Below the pieces are notes generated by a model. The model did no database searches. It saw only the letters and a program-made list of their open reading frames with translations, and was not told the DNA's origin. This document shows positions 54,434-62,376 of a DNA stretch of 64,000 nucleotides, piece after piece. A program made the translations under genes and the position numbers. Source of the stretch: Sphingomonas sp. So64.6b (GTDB lineage: Bacteria > Pseudomonadota > Alphaproteobacteria > Sphingomonadales > Sphingomonadaceae); assembly GCF_014171475.1 (NCBI RefSeq), contig NZ_CP048817.1, forward strand, positions 1,240,001 through 1,304,000, in the 5' to 3' direction. Position 1 is the first letter of the stretch; every line of letters starts with the position of its first letter.

Positions 54434-55638
54434 GATAGTCCCCGTTCGGCAATGCGCATGATGGTCAGCGCGGACAGCGCGGCGCGCTCGGTCAGGCTGT
54501 CGATGATAAGGAATTCGTCCGCCGAGTGAATCGCGCCGCCGCGCGCGCCCATCGTGTCGACCACCGGCACGCCGCAGGCGGCGATGTTGTTGCCATCGCA
54601 CACGCCGCCCGAATGTTTCCAGGCGATGTCGAGGCCGAGATCGGCGCCGCTGCTTTTCACCAGCTCGAACAATTTGGCCGCGCCGGCGTCGATCGGTTTG
54701 GGCGGACGGTTGAAGCCGCCATGGACCTCGATCTGCACGTCATGCTCGGCCGCGACCATCGCCACCGCGCTGTCGATATGCGCGCGCGCTCGCGTAATTT
54801 CGTCGAGCGTGGCGGGGCGGAAATTGACTCGCAGGATGGCGAGGTCGGGCACGACATTGTTCGGCCCGCCGCCCTCGATCCGTGCCGGATTGACCGCGAG
54901 ACGCGGGCCGCGCGCGGCGGCCAGGCGCAAGGCGATATCGGCGGCGGCGACGATCGCGTTGCGGCCCTCCTCCGGATTGCGCCCGGCATGGGCGCTGCGG
55001 CCGCGCACGACGATCGAGAAATTGCCCGTACCGCCGCGTGCACCGGCCAGCGTGCCGTCGGGCAAGGCGGGTTCATAGGTCAGCGCGGCCAGCTTGCCGC
55101 GCGCCGAACGCGCCAGCAGATTGGCGGACGAGAATGACCCGGTCTCCTCGTCGGAATTGATCACCACCTCATAACCGATCCGCTCGCGGAGCGGCGATGC
55201 CTCGACCGCTTTCAATGCGGCGAGCATCAGCGAAAGGCCGCCCTTCATATCGGCGACGCCGGGGCCATTGACCGTGCCGTCGTCGCGAAAGGTCAGCTTC
55301 TGGAACGGGTGATCGATCGGATAGACCGTGTCCATATGACCGGTGAACAGCATCTGCACCGGCGCATCGGGGCGCACGGTGAGGTGGAGATGGCGGCCAT
55401 GGTCGAGCGGCGAGACGATCCCGTCGCTGCCCACGCTTTCGGCCGGTTCGGCCTCGACCATGTCGATTTGCCCGGGCAGTGCCGAAAACGCATCGGCGAG
55501 GTTCGCCGCGATCGCCGCCATCCCCGCGAGATTGCGTGTGCCGCTGTTGATCGCGGCCCAATCCTCGACCTGGGCGAGCATCGGCTGTTGGTGGATCAGG
55601 TCGATCGCGGCGGTTTCGGCGGGGGACAGTCGGTTCAT
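54430..55638 (-). CDS. M20 family hydrolase of the arginine succinyltransferase operon
   Basis: A 402-residue metallopeptidase-type protein: MLFTGHMDTVYP (metal His-x-Asp), GPGVADMKGGLSLML (Asp), NSDEETGSFSS (catalytic Glu), YEPALPDGTL (metal), KHSGGVCDGNNIAA with the last His in GAIHSADEF. All five positions of a di-zinc M20 enzyme are visible. The family includes carboxypeptidase G2-like and amidase enzymes. Its coupled place before astA suggests a role in arginine or N-succinyl-amino-acid breakdown, perhaps in place of AstE; this is inference. Confidence 0.87.
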   Translation of the reverse strand: MNRLSPAETAAIDLIHQQPMLAQVEDWAAINSGTRNLAGMAAIAANLADAFSALPGQIDMVEAEPAESVGSDGIVSPLDHGRHLHLTVRPDAPVQMLFTGHMDTVYPIDHPFQKLTFRDDGTVNGPGVADMKGGLSLMLAALKAVEASPLRERIGYEVVINSDEETGSFSSANLLARSARGKLAALTYEPALPDGTLAGARGGTGNFSIVVRGRSAHAGRNPEEGRNAIVAAADIALRLAAARGPRLAVNPARIEGGGPNNVVPDLAILRVNFRPATLDEITRARAHIDSAVAMVAAEHDVQIEVHGGFNRPPKPIDAGAAKLFELVKSSGADLGLDIAWKHSGGVCDGNNIAACGVPVVDTMGARGGAIHSADEFLIIDSLTERAALSALTIMRIAERGLS

Positions 55639-55695
55639 CGACAGCGTGTTAGCCGCCTGATGCCCGATTTGAAACCGGGGCGGGCGACGATGCGA

Positions 55696-56703
55696 TCAGA
55701 AGCTGTAGACGAGCGAGGCGCGGCTGGTCGTGTCGGTGCCGACGCGCCCGACCGGCGGCATGCTTTCATATTGCACGCTGTACGACAATTTGGCGGCAAG
55801 CGGGCCGATCAGCCTGGCGTTGAGCGCGGTCGTGCCGGTCACGCTGCTGTTGTAATGCTGGACATAGGCGGAGGCGTCCTGGCTGAGCGTCAGGCCCTTT
55901 GACAGCTTCCAGTCGAAGTCGAGCGAGCCGCGCGCGGCCACGCTGCTCTCGACCGTTGCGTCGGTGAAATTGGTGTGGCGAAAGGCCGGGCCAAGCTCGA
56001 CGTCGAGCGTCATGGCCGGACCCTTGATCGCGCTGTAGCCGGCGCCGAGCGATGCGGAATAGCGGTCGGTATAACCGAGGAACCGGTCGCTTTCATATTG
56101 CGCCGCGCCATAGACATAACCGCGTTCGGAGAATTTGAAATTGGGTTCATAGGCGGCGAGATAATGTTCGCGGCTGACCAGTCCCAGGCTCTCCTGATAA
56201 TCGGCGGCGAGGCGGACCTTGTGGCGCCAGCGCACGGTTTCGCGCTGCAGGTCGAGCGCGCCGCTGATGCCGATATTCTCGGTGTTGCCGGTGGTCAGAT
56301 AACCGCCGATCTCGGCGCGGCCCTTCCACAGATCGAACGGCCCCGCCTCGCGCAGCATCTCCACCGCCTTGGCGCGGCGTTCGTTGCGCCAGCCATCGGC
56401 GACCGCGGCGATCGCATCGGCGCTATCGGGGGCGGCGGCGCGGGCATATTTGACGATCGTCGCGACTTCGCCTTCGTTGCCGGACGCGATCGCTGCATCG
56501 AGCATCGCCTTTACCTGGGGCGGGATCGACGCCGGATCGGCATTGCCGAGCAGCAGTGGGGCGCCGAGCAGGAGCGGGACGGCGAGCAGGGTGGGGAGGA
56601 TGCGCACCGATTGTACATAGCGTCGAAAGCGTCTTTGCGGAACTGGTTGCGCTAACATAATATCGTCGGTCCGGGTCATTTGGTCGCGGGAATGATCATT
56701 CAT
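55696..56703 (-). CDS. DUF481 outer-membrane protein
   Basis: A 335-residue protein. From ATG 56703 (AAGGA 5 bases upstream) it has a cytoplasmic-looking N-terminal part, a hydrophobic signal-type segment about residues 30-50 (RILPTLLAVPLLLGAPLLLG), a helical region, then a beta-strand-rich C-terminal half beginning KGRAEIGGYLTTGNTENIG with alternating hydrophobic strands and a terminal Phe (ASLVYSF), as expected of a beta-barrel. DUF481 proteins are salt-stress-linked outer-membrane proteins. The N-terminus is longer than usual. Confidence 0.8.
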   Translation of the reverse strand: MNDHSRDQMTRTDDIMLAQPVPQRRFRRYVQSVRILPTLLAVPLLLGAPLLLGNADPASIPPQVKAMLDAAIASGNEGEVATIVKYARAAAPDSADAIAAVADGWRNERRAKAVEMLREAGPFDLWKGRAEIGGYLTTGNTENIGISGALDLQRETVRWRHKVRLAADYQESLGLVSREHYLAAYEPNFKFSERGYVYGAAQYESDRFLGYTDRYSASLGAGYSAIKGPAMTLDVELGPAFRHTNFTDATVESSVAARGSLDFDWKLSKGLTLSQDASAYVQHYNSSVTGTTALNARLIGPLAAKLSYSVQYESMPPVGRVGTDTTSRASLVYSF

Positions 56704-56774
56704 GCCGTCCTTATATGGCTTTAATAAGAATGGGACGCGGGCGCGCGGAGTCCTCGTCGGACGGCTCACTTAAC

Positions 56775-56795
56775 TCCTCCCCCTGCGGGGGAGGA
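56775..56795. repeat. Palindromic TCCTCCCCC hairpin between terminase and DUF481 genes
   Basis: TCCTCCCCC-TGC-GGGGGAGGA is a perfect 9-bp stem, 3 bases after the terminase stop codon (minus-strand sense). It resembles the 34377 unit. It may mark the end of the terminase transcript and separate it from the DUF481 gene. Confidence 0.7.
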
Positions 56796-56797
56796 AT

Positions 56798-58327
56798 TTA
56801 GGTTTGCCCGTCATCTCTGAGATCCTTGTACAGGCGTTCGCATTCCTCTTCCTCGGTGAGGGGGCGCTGACGCGGTTGGGGGTCGTTGGGCCAGTAGAGC
56901 GTGTCGCGGGGCATGACCGGGGCGGCGAAGGTGAGGGCGAGGGCGTCGGCGTCATCGGGCGAGGCGAGGCCACGCGCCTTCATATGTTCCTTCTTCTCAA
57001 GCAGGATCTCGGCGTCGTTGGCATAACCATATTCGACGCCGGTCAGGTCGGTCGCCAGTGCATCGTCGTCGGGGATCGCCCCGTTTTCCAGCCAGCCGCG
57101 CATATTGATCCACATTTCGGCGCGCTTGTTGGCGGTCTGGACCCGCATAGCGCCCGACCAGGTGGCGTCCGCGCCTTTGCTGCCGAACCAGACTTCATGG
57201 ACATTCTCCACACCGAGCTGGCGCAGGCGATCGACCACGGCTGCGCCGACACTGCCGGCATCGACGAAGATCGCATCGGGGCGATGGATCTGAGCCTGCA
57301 ACGCGACATCGCCGGCCAGCGTCATCGCATCGGTCTTGAACCAGCGCTTCCACGGCCGGCTGCGCGCGTCGCGGCCGCAGCGGATCGCGAGCGTCGAATG
57401 ATCGTCGCCGAAGCGCGCGCAATCGAGCCCGAAGATGAGTGGTTCGGTCGGCAGGTTATGGAAGTCGCGCACCCGGGCGGCATCGACCAGGTCGCTGGCG
57501 ATGAACTGCATCGAGGACGCGGATGGGAACTGGCCGCGGACACGGACCTTCACGATGTCGCTGTCGACGCCATAAGTCTCGATCAGTTCGTCGAGATAGG
57601 CTTTGTTGGTGCCCTCCACCGTGCGGCTGTCGATTTGCGCGGTGTTCCACAGATGGCGATGCGCGCCGAAGCATTCGCGGAACGGGCCGGAATTGCTGGT
57701 CGGATTGCCGAAAGCGAGGAAGATGATCTCGGTCTGCTCATCGGTCAGCGCACCGAGTGCGACCTCCCACACTTTGGCCGGGATGCCGCTGGCTTCGTCG
57801 AACACGAGGATCAGGCGTTTGCCCTGATTGTGGAGGCCGGCAAACGCCTCGGTATTGGTCAGGCTCCAGGTGACGAGGTCGGCGCGCCAGCTTTTGTCAT
57901 GACCGGGACTGGTCGAGACGAGCGCGGTCGCGCCGACCCGAAACCAGTCGCGGGTGAGCGAGAGGTTGGACCATTTGGCGAGCTCGGGCGCGGTCTTGGT
58001 GAGCAGCTGGTTCTCGGTATTGGCGGTGACCACGATGCGCGTGTCGACGCCGGTATCCAGACCCCATTTGATCAGCATCGCAATCAGTGCGGACTTGCCG
58101 ATGCCGTGACCCGAGGCGCGGGCGATGCGGCAGGGGGTGAACTGGGTGGCGGGGTTTTGAAGGTGTTCCCCGATCGCTTCCATCACCTCGCACTGCCATT
58201 CGCGTGGGCCAGTGACGCCTTTGAGCACGCCTTCGCCCCAGGGGTAGGCGAAGGCGGCATGGCCGAGCGGGTTATGCCTGAAGTCGGGCATCTGCGCGGC
58301 GAACGAGTCCGTGGAAGAGGTGTCCAT
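56798..58327 (-). CDS. Phage terminase large subunit
   Basis: A 509-residue terminase ATPase/nuclease. The ATPase has Walker A RASGHGIGKSALIAMLI (near residue 70), Walker B LILVFDEASGI and the AFGNPTSNSG coupling motif; the RNase H-type nuclease domain has LIFGLDCARFGDDHS, AIFVDAGSVGAAVVD and the C-terminal SPDDADALALTFA. Terminase packages phage DNA into procapsids. ATG 58327 is the start. Only the small subunit accompanies it; no portal, capsid or tail genes are in the window. Confidence 0.92.
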   Translation of the reverse strand: MDTSSTDSFAAQMPDFRHNPLGHAAFAYPWGEGVLKGVTGPREWQCEVMEAIGEHLQNPATQFTPCRIARASGHGIGKSALIAMLIKWGLDTGVDTRIVVTANTENQLLTKTAPELAKWSNLSLTRDWFRVGATALVSTSPGHDKSWRADLVTWSLTNTEAFAGLHNQGKRLILVFDEASGIPAKVWEVALGALTDEQTEIIFLAFGNPTSNSGPFRECFGAHRHLWNTAQIDSRTVEGTNKAYLDELIETYGVDSDIVKVRVRGQFPSASSMQFIASDLVDAARVRDFHNLPTEPLIFGLDCARFGDDHSTLAIRCGRDARSRPWKRWFKTDAMTLAGDVALQAQIHRPDAIFVDAGSVGAAVVDRLRQLGVENVHEVWFGSKGADATWSGAMRVQTANKRAEMWINMRGWLENGAIPDDDALATDLTGVEYGYANDAEILLEKKEHMKARGLASPDDADALALTFAAPVMPRDTLYWPNDPQPRQRPLTEEEECERLYKDLRDDGQT

Positions 58328-58334
58328 CGCGCGG

Positions 58335-58823
58335 CTATTCCCGCGCTTGATGGTGCGGTGCTTGACGAAGTCGCGACCCTGCGATTCTGTCGACCCGCTC
58401 CATTGCCTTGCGGATTTCCTCGGCGATATTTTTCTCCTCCTCAGGCGGCGGCATGGGGCGAGCCCAGATGCCGGGGCGGCGGGCGCGCAGCCATTGCAGC
58501 GCGGCGGTGGTATCGGCACGCACTTCGCGCTTGTAGCGGACGATCACCGGCTCCTCGGCGCCGGTCGGGTGATAGACGCGCACCGCCTCTTCTTCGTAGC
58601 CGATCGCGCGCTCGTACAGTGCACGCTCGACACGATCGTCGGCAACGTCTTTGCCCAGCTTGGTCGCCTCGGCGAACTCAGGGTAAGCGGCACGCCAGCG
58701 GAAGATGGTGCTGCGTGAGACGCCGAACACAGCGGCGAGTTCGCGATCGGTCAGGCCCTGGGCGTAAAGCTCTTTCGCCTGGCGGACATAAGCGGGTTTG
58801 AAGGTTGAAGGACGTGTTTCCAT
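58335..58823 (-). CDS. Phage terminase small subunit-like protein
   Basis: A 162-residue protein with an N-terminal helix-turn-helix: FKPAYVRQAKELYAQGLTDRELAAVFGVSRSTIFRWRAAYPEF, then a coiled-coil-like helix (LGKDVADDRVERALYERAIGYEEE), typical of small terminase subunits that recognise the pac/cos site. ATG 58823 (METRPSTFKP) is chosen; an upstream ATG adds 25 residues encoded by the repeated element at 58883. It is 7 bases upstream of the large-subunit start. Confidence 0.87.
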   Translation of the reverse strand: METRPSTFKPAYVRQAKELYAQGLTDRELAAVFGVSRSTIFRWRAAYPEFAEATKLGKDVADDRVERALYERAIGYEEEAVRVYHPTGAEEPVIVRYKREVRADTTAALQWLRARRPGIWARPMPPPEEEKNIAEEIRKAMERVDRIAGSRLRQAPHHQARE

Positions 58824-58882
58824 GCTTGCTGGATAGCGGGGGATGCATGGGGTTTGAATCGAGGCGCTGGGTGAAGTGCGGT

Positions 58883-58952
58883 GGGAGATATGGGACACCG
58901 GTTGTCGCGTATTCTTGGTGCGACCAATCTTTCATATATCGTTATATATCAA
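58883..58952. repeat. Copy B of the two-part element, upstream of the terminase genes
   Basis: GGGAGATATGGGACACC (58883-58899) and TCGTTATATATCAA (58939-58952) recur from 7832-7913. The 39-base middle holds TTGGTGCGACCAA, a perfect short hairpin. Given its place 60-129 bases upstream of the terminase start, it may hold a promoter (TATATAAC on the minus strand). Confidence 0.7.
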
Positions 58953-58975
58953 ACAGTTAATTGTGTGCGGCGAGC

Positions 58976-59161
58976 CTATGAGAAGGCGGCGCGTTTTACG
59001 AGTTTAGGGGTTAAGTAAACTGTCACCGAAACTTTGCTCACCTCGTCGCGCCAGCCGTTATCTGCCGTATCTTCGGCGACAATGATCGCTTTGAAGGGCG
59101 GGAGCGAAAGCCTGGGAAGGGGCTCGCCGCTCATCAAATGGACATAGCTCGCAGCGCTCAT
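58976..59161 (-). pseudogene. Truncated DUF7684-like gene with repeat-derived 3' end
   Basis: 61 codons from ATG 59161: MSAASYVHLMSGEPLPRLSL then PPFKAIIVAEDTADNGWRDEVSK. The PPFKAIIVAEDTADNGWRDEVS piece resembles the N-terminal part of DUF7684-type small proteins, which in my memory continue with a Trp-Leu-Val and a Cys-rich half. Here the frame instead continues as VSVTVYLTPKLVKRAAFS, and these codons come from the 31-bp repeat at 59002-59032. So the gene looks cut by the repeat and no longer encodes the full protein. DUF assignment is from memory and moderately sure. Confidence 0.55.
59002..59032. repeat. GTTTAGGGGTTAAGTAA-type repeat, copy 1
   Basis: This 31-bp segment (starting GTTTAGGGGTTAAGTAA and including TGTCACCGAA) matches 61635-61665 at 25 of 31 positions in the same orientation. 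Part of it, TGTCACCGAAA, appears a third time at about 63801-63812. It could be an end of a mobile element or its remnant. Confidence 0.6.
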
Positions 59162-59327
59162 CGTGAGATCATAGCGCACGCTTTCGTGCTGTCACCCTGC
59201 GGCTGCGGCCAATTTGGCGGCAATGCACTCATCCCGCCGGTATCGTTGACTCGTAGCGGGCGTCGTTCCGCTAATTAGCGCAAGTCACCATCACAGCAGG
59301 AGGCGCTCGGCTTTTTACTTGGCGCCC

Positions 59328-60542
59328 TTACGTTCGGCGCTGAAGCAGCGCCAGAACGACGGTGGATGCGGCAAGGATGGCGGTGAGGGTCAGTGGCGCG
59401 ATGGCGCCATAGGTGTCGACGGCATAACCTCCGACCACCGCGCCGATCGTGATCGCAACCTGGAACGAGACGACCATCAAGCTGCCCGTCGCCTCCAGTG
59501 CGTCGGGCGCGGCGCGGGACAGGTTGGTCGGCAGCACCACCGGCGCCATGCCGAACGCGAAGCCCCACAGCGTCACGAAAATGAAGGCGATCGCGATATG
59601 CGCGCCCGCGAGCACCAGGGCGAGCGCCGCCAGCCCCATCAGCGCGCTGGTGGTCACCAGGGCCATGCGGATATTCGCGTCGGCCAGGCGGCCACCGGCG
59701 ACGTTACCGACCACGGCGGCGATGCCGAACCCGAGCAGCGCGAGGGCGATCGGAACCGTCGGCAGCAGCGTCACCTGTTCGAGGAAAGGACGCACATAGA
59801 CCGAGCCCGCGAAATGCCCGGTCATCAGCAAGACGATGGCGAGCATGCCGAGTTGAATGCCGCGCCGCCGCGTCAGGCGCAGGACATCGGCGAGGCTGTT
59901 GCTGGTGGTCGCGGGCAGAGTCGGGAGGCTCAACGCCTGCAGCAGCATGGCGAGCGCGGCGAGCCCCGCGGTCATCGCCATGGCGACGCGCCAACCCAGC
60001 CAGTCGCTGATCAACGCGCCCAGCGCGGGCGCGGCGATGGTGGCAAGCGAGACGCCGAGCGTGACGATCGCCATGCCCCGGCCGATCGAATTGACGCCGG
60101 CCACCCGCGCCACGACCGCGACCGACAGCGCCCAGAAGCCGCTGAGCGCGATGCCCAGCCCGGCGCGGCCGAGCAGCAAGATCCAGAAATCGGTCGCCAG
60201 GGCGGCAAGTATGTTGGAGGCGATCGCCAAGGCGCTGAGACCGACCAGCACGGTCTTGCGGTTCAGCCGGCCAATCAGCACATTGCTGAACAATGCGGTT
60301 ACCGCGCCGACCGACGCGGTGGCGGTGACGACTTGTCCGGCCACGCCCTGACTGACGCCGAGATCGCGCGCCATCGGGGTCAACAGGCCGGCGGGGAGGA
60401 ATTCGGCCGAGACCAAAGCGAAGCTGGCGGCGGCCATCGACAGGACCGCGAACCAGGTCGCCATGTCCCATGTCTCGGCGGCTGCGGGGGTATCGCCGTC
60501 TGCTACTGCGCCATCGAGTTGCAGGGCTATCGTGTCCGACAT
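59328..60542 (-). CDS. MFS transporter (DHA1-type)
   Basis: A 404-residue transporter with 12 predicted helices in two halves. Features: AEFLPAGLLTPMARDLGVSQGVAGQ after the first helix, LIGRLNRKTVLVGLSALAI (loop 2-3 motif), and GRGMAIVTLGVSLATIAAPALGALIS. Similar DHA1-type proteins export drugs or sugars such as arabinose. AGGAGGT lies 6 bases before the ATG. It follows an AraC regulator on the same strand with 57 bases between. Confidence 0.9.
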   Translation of the reverse strand: MSDTIALQLDGAVADGDTPAAAETWDMATWFAVLSMAAASFALVSAEFLPAGLLTPMARDLGVSQGVAGQVVTATASVGAVTALFSNVLIGRLNRKTVLVGLSALAIASNILAALATDFWILLLGRAGLGIALSGFWALSVAVVARVAGVNSIGRGMAIVTLGVSLATIAAPALGALISDWLGWRVAMAMTAGLAALAMLLQALSLPTLPATTSNSLADVLRLTRRRGIQLGMLAIVLLMTGHFAGSVYVRPFLEQVTLLPTVPIALALLGFGIAAVVGNVAGGRLADANIRMALVTTSALMGLAALALVLAGAHIAIAFIFVTLWGFAFGMAPVVLPTNLSRAAPDALEATGSLMVVSFQVAITIGAVVGGYAVDTYGAIAPLTLTAILAASTVVLALLQRRT

Positions 60543-60599
60543 GAAGAACCTCCTGAATGGGGGCCCTACATAGGTGTGCGCCTTCGGATTATCTGTATC

Positions 60600-61544
60600 C
60601 TATAATCCGAATTCCATGTCAGTTCGTCCGGAATTTGTGCGCCGCACAACGCCCGGCGAGACGCGGGTGATGCGTTTGAAGGCACGGGCGAACGACGCCT
60701 CGGACTGATAGCCCAGGCGGCCGGCAACCTCGGCGACCGACAGCGCGCCCTGGCCGAGCCATTCGCGGGCAAGCTGCATGCGCAGGCCAGCGAGATAGCG
60801 CGCCGCGCCCTCGCCGAGCACCGTGCTGAAGCGTTCGGCGAAGACCGAGCGCGACTGGCCGGCCAGCGCGGCGAGGGTTTCGAGCGTCCAGCCATGGCCG
60901 GGGTCGCGGTGCATCGCCGCGAGGGCGCGGCCGAGATGCGGGTCGCGGATAGCGGCGAGCCAGCCGGTGGTCGAGCTGCCGGTGCAATCGACCCAGCAGC
61001 GGATCAGCCGCGCGGTGAGCAGATCGGCCATGCGCGACAGGATCGTGGCGCTGCCCATGCGCGGTTGCGACGCCTCCGCAGTCATCGCCTCCAGCAAGGG
61101 GCCGATGATCGGGTCGCTGGCGGCGACGTCGCAGCCCTTGATCAGCGGCGGCATCAGGTTGATCAGGGGGTGAAGCGCATAGGCGTCCAGCGCCATCGAG
61201 CCGCAGAAAAGCGTGCTGGTCGCGCCGGTTCCTTCGCGCACGACCTCACAGACATTGCCGCCCAGCCCGACCACCTGGCATTCCTTGAGGCAGTCGTTGA
61301 CGACATGGGGCGAACTGGCCAGCCGGTGCGCGATGCCTTGCGGCAACAACACCAGATCGCCGTCATTCAGTTGCTGCCAGCCCTGTGCCTCGGTGTGGAT
61401 GAAGCATGGCCCCCTGCTGACGAAGTGAAAGCGCAGCAGGTCCTGACGCGGGAAGCCGATGCTCCAGGGGTGCCGGAGTTCGCAGCGGCCATAATTGACG
61501 CCGCTCAGGCGGAAGTCCTGCAGGACCTGGCTGAGTGGGTCCAT
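60600..61544 (-). CDS. AraC family transcriptional regulator (cupin_6 type)
   Basis: A 314-residue protein. The N-terminal cupin-like sensor has FHFVSRGPCFIHTEAQGWQQLNDGDLVLLPQGIAHRL; the C-terminal double helix-turn-helix has WTLETLAALAGQSRSVFAERFSTVLGEGAARYLAGLRM and LSVAEVAGRLGYQSEASFARAFKRITRVSPGVVRR. It probably controls the MFS gene just downstream. The start MDPLSQVLQDFR at 61544 is preferred over an ATG 14 codons upstream, whose extra residues are Ser/Pro-rich; neither has a clear ribosome binding site. Confidence 0.88.
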   Translation of the reverse strand: MDPLSQVLQDFRLSGVNYGRCELRHPWSIGFPRQDLLRFHFVSRGPCFIHTEAQGWQQLNDGDLVLLPQGIAHRLASSPHVVNDCLKECQVVGLGGNVCEVVREGTGATSTLFCGSMALDAYALHPLINLMPPLIKGCDVAASDPIIGPLLEAMTAEASQPRMGSATILSRMADLLTARLIRCWVDCTGSSTTGWLAAIRDPHLGRALAAMHRDPGHGWTLETLAALAGQSRSVFAERFSTVLGEGAARYLAGLRMQLAREWLGQGALSVAEVAGRLGYQSEASFARAFKRITRVSPGVVRRTNSGRTDMEFGL

Positions 61545-61634
61545 TGCGACTGGGGGTGGGGAGGGGCTGGACGATGGGGTGGGCATTTGGGTGATTTATG
61601 TGCCGGGCGTCCGGATGGCAACTGGGCAGACTGT

Positions 61635-61665
61635 GTTTAGGGGATAAGTAAGCAGCCACCGTAAT
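61635..61665. repeat. GTTTAGGGGATAAGTAA-type repeat, copy 2
   Basis: Second copy of the 31-bp repeat at 59002-59032 (25 of 31 identical). It lies between the AraC gene and the small membrane protein, 23 bases before the latter's stop codon. With copy 1 it brackets the AraC/MFS pair (59328-61544). Confidence 0.6.
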
Positions 61666-61687
61666 GCTGCTGTCGTAATCTGAGTGG

Positions 61688-61993
61688 CTAGCGGGGTCCG
61701 ATGTATCGGAACAATAGCCGGTCAGCATAGCCGGTCTGAGGGTGCGGCACTACGACAACTTCGACGTTCTTGCTGCCGAATGCGGCATCGAGTACCTCAG
61801 TTTCGGTCATCTTCAATTCGCCGGAGATCCTGAGAAGCGATCGCTGCCCGCGATCATAGCCAGCAAGTTCATCCTTCAGATACTTGTTGAGGGCCCATCT
61901 GCGCCGCCAAACCCGCCAGACAAATATCACCCATAGCCACATTGCTACGACTGCAGTCGCCACCGAAGCGATGTGATCTAAAAAATCGAGCAT
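61688..61993 (-). CDS. Small membrane-anchored protein of unknown function
   Basis: 101 residues from ATG 61993: an N-terminal membrane segment (LDFLDHIASVATAVVAMWLWVIFVWRVW), an arginine-rich linker (RRRWALNKYLKDELAGYDRGQRS), then a short soluble part with LLRISGELKMTETEVLDAAFGSKNVEVVVV and a tail GYADRLLFRYIG. GGGGGAAGA precedes ATG 61993; an ATG 4 codons upstream is possible. The soluble part has a helix-turn-strand look, but no family is recognised. Its composition is less GC-rich than the core genes. Confidence 0.65.
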   Translation of the reverse strand: MLDFLDHIASVATAVVAMWLWVIFVWRVWRRRWALNKYLKDELAGYDRGQRSLLRISGELKMTETEVLDAAFGSKNVEVVVVPHPQTGYADRLLFRYIGPR

Positions 61994-62005
61994 ATCTTCC
62001 CCCAT

Positions 62006-62376
62006 ACAGGTCGAGATTTTTCACTCAGAATGTTAACGACCCTATCGGGTTGCTCGCTCGAGAGCGTTCGGTGCCGTCTATCCTTGGCGTCGTTCACTCG
62101 TCGGATGAATTCTGAGCCCGTTTACGACGTTTTTGCTGTATCGTCGCGTCGCATTAAACCTGTCTTAGACGACGCCGACGTTCACGCCAGCCCTACTAAG
62201 AGACAACTTGGAACTGAACGTACTTTCGCGTTTGCCTAGATTGCGCGGAAACTGCCGGTCGGGTTCTGCCCCTTTCGTTGCTCGGCCTTTAACGCGGAAG
62301 CATTCCCTTCTGCGTCAGTCCAATATATTAGGCCTCCAATGCGCTTGGGGGAACGGCGCGACTTTAGGGGGTTAAC
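62006..62376. other. Intergenic stretch upstream of the DUF5343 gene
   Basis: 371 bp, clearly AT-richer than the chromosome core. A 69-codon plus-strand frame at 62030-62239 has no recognisable domain and no good ribosome binding site, so it is not called. I see no tRNA, repeat arm or clear terminator. The last 100 bp before 62377 probably hold the promoter of the DUF5343 operon. Confidence 0.5.

Noticed and set aside
56804..58801. Long plus-strand open frame opposite the terminase genes
   Set aside because: The minus-strand terminases have clear Walker and nuclease motifs; the opposite frame has no recognisable domain or ribosome binding site.
62030..62239. 69-codon plus-strand frame upstream of the DUF5343 gene
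   Set aside because: No ribosome binding site or known motif, and the region is AT-rich where random frames of this size are expected.
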